From: an uncultured Prevotellaceae bacterium
Lineage (GTDB): Bacteria > Bacteroidota > Bacteroidia > Bacteroidales > Bacteroidaceae
Direction: 5' to 3'
DNA length: 64,000 bases
NCBI GenBank assembly: GCA_900314715.1
Contig: OMWI01000012.1
Location: forward strand, 52,993 to 116,992
Position numbers and translations under genes: made by a program
The notes under the pieces: model-generated
Databases searched by the model: none
The model's input: only the letters and a program-made list of their open reading frames with translations
Told to the model about the DNA's origin: nothing
In this document: piece after piece, positions 35,731 through 45,021 of the stretch
How positions within the stretch are numbered: the first letter of the stretch is position 1
Layout: each line of letters starts with the position of its first letter

Positions 35731-38700
35731 ATGAAAAAGAAACTGCTTGTAGTAGCGATGCTCCTCATGGCCCTGACGGCAGGAGCGCAGGAAGAGAACC
35801 TGAAGTTGAAGTTTGACTTCGAGAACGTGTCGGGAGCGAATGTGACTGACGAAGTATCTGGCGTGACGGCCAGCCTGAAGGGTGCGGCCAAGGTGGTGGA
35901 GGTGGGTAGCCACCATGTGCTCGACCTGGGCAATGCCACGGGCTACCTCGACATGACGCGCAGCGCGGGAGCCATCGTCAAGGAACTGACAGACTTTACC
36001 GTCTCCGTGTATTACCGTGTCAACGAGAATGCCTCGCTCTCCGGCGCAGGCTATTTCCTGTGGTGCTTCTCACAGTTGGCTGCCAACACTGCGGATGCCT
36101 CTCCATATACGGCATATCGCCTGAACGCCCAGCGTATGGCCACATCCACAGGTGGCTACAACCATGAAACAGGCATGGAGACAGGAACCGAATCTGCCAA
36201 GGGCCGCTGGATTCACTTTCTCTATCGCCAGCGTGGCACTACTGGGCAGGTCTTTCTGAATGGTCGTCAGATGCTCAGTCAGAGCGGAATGCCAGTACTG
36301 AAGCAGACGTTCACAGCCGTTCCTGCATACTGCTGGATTGGTCGTGCTCCTTTTTCTGGTGACAGCTATCTGAAACAGACTCTCATTTACGACTTCCGTC
36401 TCTACGATGCAGCTCTGGCCGATGCCGAAGTAACAGCCCTCGCTGCCGTAGCCGACGAGCTGGAGACGTCCTACCGCTACGGCGTGTCAGGCGACTTCAC
36501 AGCCTTGCAAACGAAGCTCGATGAAGTAAAGGACTTTCTTGCTACCGATCTTACTGCATACGCTGACGGGGCTATCGGCCAACTGCGCGATGAGCGGAAC
36601 CTCTCAGAGAAAGAAATTGTACGCGGGCGCGCATCACAGACTCTGATTGACCTGCGGCTGAAGAACCTTACCTCAGCCCTCATCTCTACCCAGAAGACCG
36701 CAGGCTTCACGATGGCCGAGACCTGCATCTTCACACCCGAAGGCCACGGCTTCCGTCATCCTGGTGGCATGGTCACAGAGGCTGATATTAACCGCATCAA
36801 GGCAGCTTTGGCTGCCGGTGACACCCGCATCAAGCGCGCATACGAGATTCTGTGCCAGAACGAATACTCGCAAAGCGGCACGGCAACGTGGCCCGTCTGG
36901 GAAATCATACGTGGCGGCAGCAGTGGGCAAAATTATATGAATGCCGCACGTGGAGCAGCCATCGCCTTCCAGAACGCCTTGCGATGGCGTATCAGCGGCG
37001 ACCGTGCCCATGCAGACAATGCGGTGCGTGCCTTGATGAACTGGGCACACAACAACAAATACGTAGGTGGTGACACCAATAAGAGCCTCGCCGCCGGGCT
37101 ATATGGTTACGGCTTCGCACAGGCTGCTGAGTTGGTACGTGACTATGACGGTTGGAGCCGTACTGACTTCGAGGAGTTCAAGCGCTATATGCTCACCACG
37201 TGGTATCCCGTGGCCCTCGATTTCCTGCGCCGCCGTCATGACACGTGGCTCAACGCCCGCTATGCCAACCTTGGCGAGCGCCCGGGACATTATTGGAGCA
37301 ACTGGGGCCTCTGCAACGCCCTCTGTCTTATGAGTATCGGTATTCTCTGTGATGACGTTCACATCTACAATCAGGGTGTTTCTTTCTACAAATATGACCA
37401 CGTCGGCACCTATAACCCCAACCGCACTACGCTCTCGCAGATTCTCAATGACGGATGTGATGAGTTCTTGGGCAACCTCGTACCAGTCCTTATGCCCGAC
37501 GAACGTGGTCCCTTTGGCTATCTCGGACAAATGCAGGAGAGTGGCCGTGACCAAGGCCACGCGCTGATGGCACTCGGACTGGCTGTCGATATCTGTCAGA
37601 CGGGCTTCTCACAGGGGGATGATCTCTTCGCCTACATGGATGACCGCATTGCTGCCGGTGCAGAGTTCGTGGCGGCCAGCAATTTCGGAGGCGTGGATGC
37701 CGCTTCGCTGCCATGGAAGAACTACAACTATGCCGACTGTCGTGGAACGATGGGTGCCGGTTGGCTCATGACAGGTGTCAACACGGGCGGCTCAGGCGAG
37801 TACCGTCCTTATTGGGATCGTCTCATCGGTTACTACGAAGGTCTGCGCGGTGTCAAGATGCAATACTCTGAAGCGGCAAGCGCGAAGATATGTCCTGATG
37901 GCGGTGGGGGCAACTACAGCCAGAACAGCGGCGGCTTCGACCATCTGGGCTTCTCCACGCTTACCCACTGGCGACCAGCCATCGAGAAGGCCGATGCCAT
38001 CACGCCACTTAGCGGTGATATCATATATAAAGGTGTCACTTACAAGAACCAGACCAACCTCGGCGGACTGAAATATACTTATAGGATTGAAAAGACCCGT
38101 GCCATCCCTGCCGACGGAGCCGACATCACCCTTATTCCCCAGTTGCCCGCTGACACAGAGGACACAGGTCTATGGCAATGGGAGTCTGGTGAGACCACTC
38201 GACAGCTCACCGTAAAGGCCGACCGCAGTCATATTTATCGCGTTACCTACACCGCAGCCAACGGCACGACCTCGGAACAGAGCTTCGCCATCGCTGTTGC
38301 AGGCGATGCCGTGCCTGACGTTACTGTTCCCGAGATTACCGTTGATGGCACCATTTACAGTGCTACGGAGCAGACTGTCCTCTACGGCCAAAGCGTAATC
38401 CTCTATCTTGGCAACTCTTCCGGCTGGACCGATGACTACCGCTGGAGTACAGGCGCTATGGGCAGCAGCGTAATCGTCATTCCCAACATCACTGAAGACC
38501 GCACCTACACCTGCCAGTATGTGAACCAGGGCGGTTATGTCAATGAGCAGCAGTTCCACCTCCATGTTATTCCTGCCCGTCCGTTTATTTCCATCGGTGG
38601 CACACAGACTGATGGCGAGACCAGCGCCCTTGTCTTCGCTGGTACGGAAGTCATCCTCGGCCTTACCCTGCCCGACAATGCCCTGCCCGAGGAGGTTACC

Positions 38701-40017
38701 TGGCAGGATGGCACCCATGGCCGCACCCTCACCGTCAGTGTGCCCATCGGCTTGCCCGACGGGACCCCTCTCACCTACACAGCCATCTATCTTGACAAAA
38801 CCTACACCTTCACCATAGATGTCAAAGCGGCAGCCTACAGTTACTACGACCTCCTGTCCTCAAAACACGGCTACACCCGCATTGACAGCGAAGCGCAGCT
38901 CTCCGAAGCGGTTGCGGCAGGCAGCTACTTTGTCATCGCCAGCGATGAAGCCGACCTCCTCGTTGGTCTTCGGGCTAATGCACCCCACAACGGAAACAGG
39001 GCCTTCTTTTATCAGAGCCCAACCGACCCTCTGACAGACCTCCGCACTGTATTCCAGTTTGAATCCTTCGACGGTGGCTACGTTATGCGCAACATCGACT
39101 ACGATGGTCTCCTACTGCAGACGGAGTACAATGCACCCCAACAATGGCGCACACACGATCAGCCTTACGCCATTTCGTGGGCACGTTTCCTTCCAGAGAA
39201 TACTGGCGGAGCGTGGACCATCGAGAACGGCACTTACCCTGGAAACTGGCTCGGCCTCTGGACTCCCGCCAACGGCTACTGTGACGGTGAGGAACTGGCT
39301 TGTAACAAGACGGGCGATGAGATTGCTCATTTCCAACTCTTCGCTATCCCCCGTGCCCGCTTCCATACGGATTATGTCAGTGTACTCGGCGGTTCCGCAG
39401 CCGAGACGCCCATCGACATCACCCCTCTCCTCGCTTCCCCCGACTTTGCTGGCAACGGCTGGTCAGGATGGACTGTCACAGGTACATGGGGCAATCAACG
39501 CTTCAATGGAGCCGCTGAAGTGTGGCACAGTACAGATTTCTCTATGCAGCAGACGCTCACTGGCCTCCCTGCAGGTTCCTACACCGTCACTTGCCAGATG
39601 GCCAACGGCGAGGGCAGCAACACTGGCTATCTCTTTGCCACGGCTGGCGGCGAAACCACCAAAGCCGTTGTCAAGCAGAGTTGTGCAGGGTCCGATTTCG
39701 ACACCCAGCGAAACAAGATGGCGAGTGATGCCACCTACGGCCAATTATCCGTTAATGTTACCGTGGGTGATGAGGGTCAGCTCACCCTTGGCATCAAAGA
39801 ACCTACTAGCGGAAGCACGTGGCTCGTTTGGGACAATTTCACATTGACATTTCATGGTTCCGTGCCAGATGGCATAGACCAAATAGTAAATAGTAAATCG
39901 TCAAATAGTGAATGTTTTGACCTCAGTGGTCGTATAATTATTAAAGGTAATTTGTTAACTAGCAAATTGCCGAAAGGTATTTACATTATCAATGGACGTA
40001 AGGTAGTTGTGAAATGA
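35731..40017 (+). CDS. Giant secreted alginate-lyase-fold enzyme with binding modules and type IX-like tail
   Basis: A 1428-residue exported protein, probably a polysaccharide lyase acting on a uronic-acid polymer. Signal peptide 1-20. Residues about 22-225 are a LamG/concanavalin-like sandwich ('LKLKFDFENVSGANVTDEVS', 'WIGRAPFSGDSYLKQTLIYD'). A helical spacer leads to an alpha-toroid lyase domain (about 330-760), typical of PF05426-type proteins: 'HPGGMVTEADINRIKAALAA', 'WSNWGLCNALCLMSIGILC', and the signature 'GQMQESGRDQGHALMALGLA' (about 600-618) carrying the Glu, Arg and His expected at the active site. Ig-like repeats (about 765-1050), a trefoil-like domain, a terminal sandwich ending 'WDNFTLTFHG' and the tail 'KGIYIINGRKVVVK' follow. 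Specificity (alginate, glucuronan, pectic) cannot be told. The body is about 60-67% GC in sampled lines, the last 150 bp far lower. Confidence 0.82.
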   Translation: MKKKLLVVAMLLMALTAGAQEENLKLKFDFENVSGANVTDEVSGVTASLKGAAKVVEVGSHHVLDLGNATGYLDMTRSAGAIVKELTDFTVSVYYRVNENASLSGAGYFLWCFSQLAANTADASPYTAYRLNAQRMATSTGGYNHETGMETGTESAKGRWIHFLYRQRGTTGQVFLNGRQMLSQSGMPVLKQTFTAVPAYCWIGRAPFSGDSYLKQTLIYDFRLYDAALADAEVTALAAVADELETSYRYGVSGDFTALQTKLDEVKDFLATDLTAYADGAIGQLRDERNLSEKEIVRGRASQTLIDLRLKNLTSALISTQKTAGFTMAETCIFTPEGHGFRHPGGMVTEADINRIKAALAAGDTRIKRAYEILCQNEYSQSGTATWPVWEIIRGGSSGQNYMNAARGAAIAFQNALRWRISGDRAHADNAVRALMNWAHNNKYVGGDTNKSLAAGLYGYGFAQAAELVRDYDGWSRTDFEEFKRYMLTTWYPVALDFLRRRHDTWLNARYANLGERPGHYWSNWGLCNALCLMSIGILCDDVHIYNQGVSFYKYDHVGTYNPNRTTLSQILNDGCDEFLGNLVPVLMPDERGPFGYLGQMQESGRDQGHALMALGLAVDICQTGFSQGDDLFAYMDDRIAAGAEFVAASNFGGVDAASLPWKNYNYADCRGTMGAGWLMTGVNTGGSGEYRPYWDRLIGYYEGLRGVKMQYSEAASAKICPDGGGGNYSQNSGGFDHLGFSTLTHWRPAIEKADAITPLSGDIIYKGVTYKNQTNLGGLKYTYRIEKTRAIPADGADITLIPQLPADTEDTGLWQWESGETTRQLTVKADRSHIYRVTYTAANGTTSEQSFAIAVAGDAVPDVTVPEITVDGTIYSATEQTVLYGQSVILYLGNSSGWTDDYRWSTGAMGSSVIVIPNITEDRTYTCQYVNQGGYVNEQQFHLHVIPARPFISIGGTQTDGETSALVFAGTEVILGLTLPDNALPEEVTWQDGTHGRTLTVSVPIGLPDGTPLTYTAIYLDKTYTFTIDVKAAAYSYYDLLSSKHGYTRIDSEAQLSEAVAAGSYFVIASDEADLLVGLRANAPHNGNRAFFYQSPTDPLTDLRTVFQFESFDGGYVMRNIDYDGLLLQTEYNAPQQWRTHDQPYAISWARFLPENTGGAWTIENGTYPGNWLGLWTPANGYCDGEELACNKTGDEIAHFQLFAIPRARFHTDYVSVLGGSAAETPIDITPLLASPDFAGNGWSGWTVTGTWGNQRFNGAAEVWHSTDFSMQQTLTGLPAGSYTVTCQMANGEGSNTGYLFATAGGETTKAVVKQSCAGSDFDTQRNKMASDATYGQLSVNVTVGDEGQLTLGIKEPTSGSTWLVWDNFTLTFHGSVPDGIDQIVNSKSSNSECFDLSGRIIIKGNLLTSKLPKGIYIINGRKVVVK

Positions 40018-40093
40018 AGCAACACAAAATGGTTGTATCGGCAACGAACAAATGAACAATAATAAATAACATAAACAAAAAAGCAAACAGCTC

Positions 40094-43000
40094 ATGAAAC
40101 AGCTATTACGATTCTTTATGCTATGGCTCATCGGCCTGATGGCAACGAGCCTACAAGCCCAAACGTGGACGGCCAGTCCTGTAGGCAATGGCACTTTCTA
40201 TCTTTACAATGTCGGCAACGAAGGATTCCTTGTCGGCGGCAATGACCAGACGACTCGTGCCTCACTTACTTCTCAAGGGGGTATTCCCGTGACATTATTG
40301 CCTACTGCTACTGTAGGAGAATACTACATTTCCACTGCACCCACCTATCCCGATAGGTTCTTAGGCTCTGACGGTTATGTTGACAAACTTAGCTCTTCAT
40401 CCAAATACACATCATGGAAATTTGTAGCCGTTGATGGGTTGGATAATACTTATACCATTCAAGCTACCAATGACACAAAGAACTACATTTTTGGTCATAA
40501 CACGGACGTCACCAAAACCACTGTCAACGCAACTGCCCCTAACAACTCAAAAGCATACTGGAAGCTCGTCACTAAGGAAGACCTCATTACCAACTTAGCC
40601 AATGCCACAGAGTCCAACCCGATTGATGTTACATGGGCTGTGATGAATCCTTATTTTGGGGCCTATTGTGACATACCACTATGGACGGGCGATTACACCA
40701 CATACAACGGCGTAGATAACAACAAATGTATTGAACAGTGGAACCGCACCTTCGACATGTACCAAACCATAACAGGTCTGCCCAACGGCGTTTATAAAAT
40801 GCAGTGTCAAGGGTTTTACCGTATGGGAGGTGGTGGCAACGATGCAGGCGCGGCCGCTACGGCACGTACTAATGGCACAGAGGTTCTTAATGCCAAGTAC
40901 TACATCAATTCCACTGAGGGGACATTAAAGTCTATCTTCGACTATGGTTTTGTCTCGAGTTCTAATACTACATATAATTCTTCAACAGCTTTTACCGTCA
41001 GTGGAAACAACTGCTATGTGCCTAATAATCTAAACCGTGCTTCCTCCTGTTTCCTCTCAGGTGAGTATGTCAATGAGCCTATCAGGGCCGTTGTTACTGA
41101 CGGAATAATTAAAATAGGCTTCCGTAAAACAGTAACCAGTAGCGAGGACTGGGCGGCATACGACAATGTGACGCTCACTTATTGTGGTATTGACCTATCC
41201 GCCCTTTTGGCAAGCTATGAGGAGCAATTAGCTATAGCTAAAGCTCTTCAGTCAGAGCCAATGCAAGCAAGTTTGAAGTCAGCTTTGGATGCTGCCGTTA
41301 CTGCCGCTGAGACCGATGTGAACACCGATTCGCAGGAGTGGTTGGAATCGACACTCAGCACCCTTGGCACTGCCATCACCAATGCGCAGACCAGCAATGA
41401 CCTTTACACGGGTGCTATTCTCACAGCTGTCAATGGAATGAAGGCACAATCGACGAGCGAGAGCGTCAAAAGTGCCCTTCAGACGAAATACGATGAAGGT
41501 GAATACACCTCGGCTGCTGACGTCTATGCCATCTACCAGCCATTGGAAATTGCTGCCCTTTCACGCGACGCAAACACCTCTTATACCTCCGCCATCATTA
41601 ACCCAAGTTTTGAGTTGGGCAACACCGATGGCTGGAATTGTCTGACCACAGGCAATGATACGGGCGTACAGCACACGGACAATGCCACCTATTCCTATTC
41701 CGACACGGATGGCGACTACCTTTTCAATTCTTGGGCTACGAGTATTAAGACACTTGACGTGGGTCAGACCGTTACCGGACTGCCCGCAGGTTATTACACC
41801 CTCTCTGCTGTAGTGGCCGGTTTCGGTGATGGTGCTCCCATCACATTGACGGCCAACGGAGAATCGGTATCTGTCTCTCACACTAATGCAGATGTTAATG
41901 CTGAGAAAGCCATAGGCCACACACTGACCGTCGAGAATATCTTTGTTTTTGACGGCAGTCTCACTTTCCGCGTGCAGAATACAGGCAAGGGGCAGACGCT
42001 AATGAAAGCCGACCACTTCCAACTGATTTACACATCAGTGTATGAAGCCCCGAACAATTACACCGACCTTGTCTATAATATTAATGTCGAGAACGGCGAG
42101 GTGGCGGACTATCTGGCCAATACGACATACACGGAAAGCACGGCAACCGTCATTGGGAATTATTCTACTGACGCCGCTTTGCGCAATGACCAGCCGAATA
42201 CAGTGATGGTACCCCTGCCGGCACAGACTGTGGATGCCACTCTTAGTTTGGCCCTCAACAGCACTTACACTGATGCTGAGACGTTCTCCGTAGCAGCAAG
42301 CAGCGTGCTTTACGAGGTCATGAATCTGCTTCCACAACAAACTTATTATTATAAAGTGGAGGTCAACGATGTAGTTGTAGCCAACGGAACGATTACCACA
42401 ACAGGACACTTGCGCATGATGAAGGCTGACGGCATTGCCAATATGCGCGACTTGGGTGGTTGGACGAATGCCGATGGCAACCGCATCCGCTATGGAAAGC
42501 TTTTCCGTGGAACGGAACTGGCGGCAGGCAAGACCTATACAGCCAGTGACGGAGACCTGCAGATGCTGGCCAACCTAGGCATTGGCGCTGAGGTAGATTT
42601 GCGCGAGGATAAAGACTTTGCTTCGGGCACAATAAGCAACTCGGTTATTGACGGCGCCACCTACTATTATGCCAACCTCAGCCGCTGGAGCGAGGATGCC
42701 CTGAACTTCGACAATGCCAAGTTCAAGAGTGCCTTCGACCTCATCCTTGCTGCCTTGAAGGCTGACAAGGCCGCCTATTTCCACTGCATCTTCGGTGCCG
42801 ACCGCACGGGCTGCTTCGCCATGCTGCTCGAAGGTCTGCTGGGCTTGCCCGTGGATCAGCTCTATAAGGACTACGAGCTCACCTCGTTCTCCAGCGCAGG
42901 ACTGCGCGACAAGACAGGTATCGACCACAAACTTCAGTACATCAAGGCGCTGCAGGGCGACAACCTACAGCAGAAATTCTACAACTATTGGCGAGGTGCC

Positions 43001-44782
43001 GTAGGCGTGAGCGAGACGGACCTCAATGACTTTATCAACATCATGGTTGATGGCACCAGTCCTATCACTACTGCCGAACTGGCCGACCTACCCACAAAGG
43101 CAGTCGAGGACGGCGAGTACTACATTTATTTTCCCGTTCAAGATAAGTTCTTGAGCCGTGGACGTTACTATGGTACTCAGGGGGTTCCGGACAACTATGG
43201 CGTTCCCGCTCAAGTTACTACCAACGGCACTGGCGTCAGCACCATCAAGTTCCTTGACAATGGCCTCTATTTCGGTAGCGATGGTTACACAGATAAAGTA
43301 GCCAGCTTCAATACTGTATCATGGTTTGTGGAGAGTAGCGGTGATGACCTCGTACTGAAGTCACATAATGGCAAGTATTTTTATATGAAAGACGGTACAC
43401 GTGCGTATGTTGATGCCGCAACAGCAGCCGGAGCTGATCCCGTGATATTCAAGACACGGATAGAACATGATGCCATTGTGGCAGCCAAACAAGCAGCAAA
43501 TGTCCTCTCTGCAGCCACGGCAGCAGGCATCACAGCAGCAGATATCTCAACCTTCAACTCTACACTCTCCGCCGATTACACAGCCATTGCCTCCACAGCC
43601 ACTATTCTGAGTGCTACCAGCGGGAGTACCACCAGTTGGGTTCTCACAGAGCCGGCCAACAAACAGAATACTTCAGCAAACTACGGAAATGCTTACAATG
43701 CAGGTGATTACGGTGGAGAACTCTATCAACGTCACGGTTATGTGTCGCAAACCGTCACAGTGCCGCACGCGGGCCTCTACAAACTCACCCTTAATGCCCT
43801 CTTCCGTCAGGGCAGCAATGCTACATGTTATGCTCTTGGGCAGAAAGGTTATGAACTCTCCAATGCTTACGTGAGCATCAACGACGAATATTTCGCACAG
43901 ATTCCATCATGGTATAGCGACTGTGCCGGAAATGCCAATCCCGACAATACCACTCAAGCCAAGGCTCTGATAGATGCCGACAAGTATGCAGTGGAACTCT
44001 ATGCTTACATTGGCGAGAGCAAGACGGCTACCATCAAGGTCAATGTACCCGATTTCACGCCTTGGGCGTGGTGCATCTTCAATAACTTCGCCCTGACGGA
44101 GTATGCCAAGAAGGTGACGCTGGATGAGACCGACACTGACGCTCCCGAAGCCTGCGATTTTGCCGACGTGACGCTCAACCGCACCATTACCGAGGGCTTC
44201 AACACCCTCTGCCTGCCATTCAGTCTCACTGCAGAAGAGGTGCAGGCTGCCTTCGGCGATGATGTTAAGGTTTATACCCTTACGGACGAGACAGAAACAG
44301 GCTTAGACACCTACACGCTCAACTTCACTGAAGGAACAGCCATCACCGCCAATATGCCTGCCATCATCAGTGGCGTAAGCTCAGAGAAGGTTGCCAGCAG
44401 TTATACGTTCACAGGTGTCACCATTGCACCGTCTCTCGCTCCAACCTCTTCCACAGAGCACTTTGATTTCATAGGTACTTACACAGCTACGACAATCCCC
44501 ATTGGTGACTATTTCCTCAAAAAAGGCAGCAGCGAAATCGTCAAGTCAGTGGGCAATACCATCAAGGGCTTCCGTGCCTACATCGCATCTAAGACGGTGG
44601 GCGAAGTGAGAGCTTTCAGCCTCACCTTCGAGGATATTCAAACTATCATCGGGGAGGTGAACAGCGAAAGAGTGAATAGTAAAGAAATGGTCGGCCCAGT
44701 CTATGACCTTAGTGGACGCCGAGTTCATGCACAGCAACGTGGACTCTACATTGTTGATGGCAAGAAAGTGCTCATCAAGTAA
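40094..44782 (+). CDS. Giant secreted protein with embedded tyrosine-phosphatase domain and type IX-like tail
   Basis: A 1562-residue exported protein. Signal peptide 1-23 ('LMATSLQAQ'). Residues about 25-165 are trefoil-like ('GNGTFYLYNVGNEGFLVGGN'), and about 175-370 a sandwich with 'LPNGVYKMQCQGFYRMGGGG', both related to the N-terminus of the 17474-21505 protein. A helical spacer, another sandwich and a fibronectin-III-like segment lead to a phosphatase domain at about 775-980: 'GIANMRDLGGWTNADGNRIR', 'GKLFRGTEL', and the CX5R loop 'HCIFGADRTG' (about 896-905) with Cys and Arg intact, as in Y_phosphatase3 enzymes. More binding modules and the tail 'YDLSGRRV...GLYIVDGKKVLIK' follow. Phosphate removal from an extracellular substrate (phytate-like, phosphorylated glycan or protein) is inferred. 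It lies 76 bp after the lyase gene with no obvious promoter between. Confidence 0.82.
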   Translation: MKQLLRFFMLWLIGLMATSLQAQTWTASPVGNGTFYLYNVGNEGFLVGGNDQTTRASLTSQGGIPVTLLPTATVGEYYISTAPTYPDRFLGSDGYVDKLSSSSKYTSWKFVAVDGLDNTYTIQATNDTKNYIFGHNTDVTKTTVNATAPNNSKAYWKLVTKEDLITNLANATESNPIDVTWAVMNPYFGAYCDIPLWTGDYTTYNGVDNNKCIEQWNRTFDMYQTITGLPNGVYKMQCQGFYRMGGGGNDAGAAATARTNGTEVLNAKYYINSTEGTLKSIFDYGFVSSSNTTYNSSTAFTVSGNNCYVPNNLNRASSCFLSGEYVNEPIRAVVTDGIIKIGFRKTVTSSEDWAAYDNVTLTYCGIDLSALLASYEEQLAIAKALQSEPMQASLKSALDAAVTAAETDVNTDSQEWLESTLSTLGTAITNAQTSNDLYTGAILTAVNGMKAQSTSESVKSALQTKYDEGEYTSAADVYAIYQPLEIAALSRDANTSYTSAIINPSFELGNTDGWNCLTTGNDTGVQHTDNATYSYSDTDGDYLFNSWATSIKTLDVGQTVTGLPAGYYTLSAVVAGFGDGAPITLTANGESVSVSHTNADVNAEKAIGHTLTVENIFVFDGSLTFRVQNTGKGQTLMKADHFQLIYTSVYEAPNNYTDLVYNINVENGEVADYLANTTYTESTATVIGNYSTDAALRNDQPNTVMVPLPAQTVDATLSLALNSTYTDAETFSVAASSVLYEVMNLLPQQTYYYKVEVNDVVVANGTITTTGHLRMMKADGIANMRDLGGWTNADGNRIRYGKLFRGTELAAGKTYTASDGDLQMLANLGIGAEVDLREDKDFASGTISNSVIDGATYYYANLSRWSEDALNFDNAKFKSAFDLILAALKADKAAYFHCIFGADRTGCFAMLLEGLLGLPVDQLYKDYELTSFSSAGLRDKTGIDHKLQYIKALQGDNLQQKFYNYWRGAVGVSETDLNDFINIMVDGTSPITTAELADLPTKAVEDGEYYIYFPVQDKFLSRGRYYGTQGVPDNYGVPAQVTTNGTGVSTIKFLDNGLYFGSDGYTDKVASFNTVSWFVESSGDDLVLKSHNGKYFYMKDGTRAYVDAATAAGADPVIFKTRIEHDAIVAAKQAANVLSAATAAGITAADISTFNSTLSADYTAIASTATILSATSGSTTSWVLTEPANKQNTSANYGNAYNAGDYGGELYQRHGYVSQTVTVPHAGLYKLTLNALFRQGSNATCYALGQKGYELSNAYVSINDEYFAQIPSWYSDCAGNANPDNTTQAKALIDADKYAVELYAYIGESKTATIKVNVPDFTPWAWCIFNNFALTEYAKKVTLDETDTDAPEACDFADVTLNRTITEGFNTLCLPFSLTAEEVQAAFGDDVKVYTLTDETETGLDTYTLNFTEGTAITANMPAIISGVSSEKVASSYTFTGVTIAPSLAPTSSTEHFDFIGTYTATTIPIGDYFLKKGSSEIVKSVGNTIKGFRAYIASKTVGEVRAFSLTFEDIQTIIGEVNSERVNSKEMVGPVYDLSGRRVHAQQRGLYIVDGKKVLIK

Positions 44783-44811
44783 TTAATAATTTTCAATTCA
44801 AAATTACGACT

Positions 44812-45000
44812 ATGAAAAAGAATCAATATATAAGTCCTGCATTGCAAATGATTTGCATCTCCGGAATCCAAATGATAGCATCGTCATTGGACCGTTCCAA
44901 TCCTACTAACATCGACGGTATCACCAATGGTGGAAGGGCATCCAAAGATGATGAGGCGGGTGTCAGAGCAAACAGATTCTCGGTCTGGGACGACGATTGA
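44812..45000 (+). CDS. 62-residue small protein of the 'MKKxYxxP...WDDD' type
   Basis: Short protein between two giant secreted enzyme genes, 29 bp after one and 21 bp before the next, hence in the same operon. It starts 'MKKNQYISPALQMICISG', turns Gly/Asn/Asp-rich ('DGITNGGRASKDDEAGVRAN') and ends 'RFSVWDDD'. It has no proper signal peptide or lipobox. I have an impression of many Prevotella/Bacteroides short proteins with the same plan (basic N-terminus with a Pro, a modest hydrophobic stretch, acidic Trp-containing end) near secreted-protein genes, but no named family or function. It could be a secreted peptide, a chaperone-like partner or a peptide precursor. The high Asp content and the fit of start and spacing argue that it is really translated. 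Confidence 0.65.
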   Translation: MKKNQYISPALQMICISGIQMIASSLDRSNPTNIDGITNGGRASKDDEAGVRANRFSVWDDD

Positions 45001-45021
45001 TGCGAATAAATAAGAACAATT

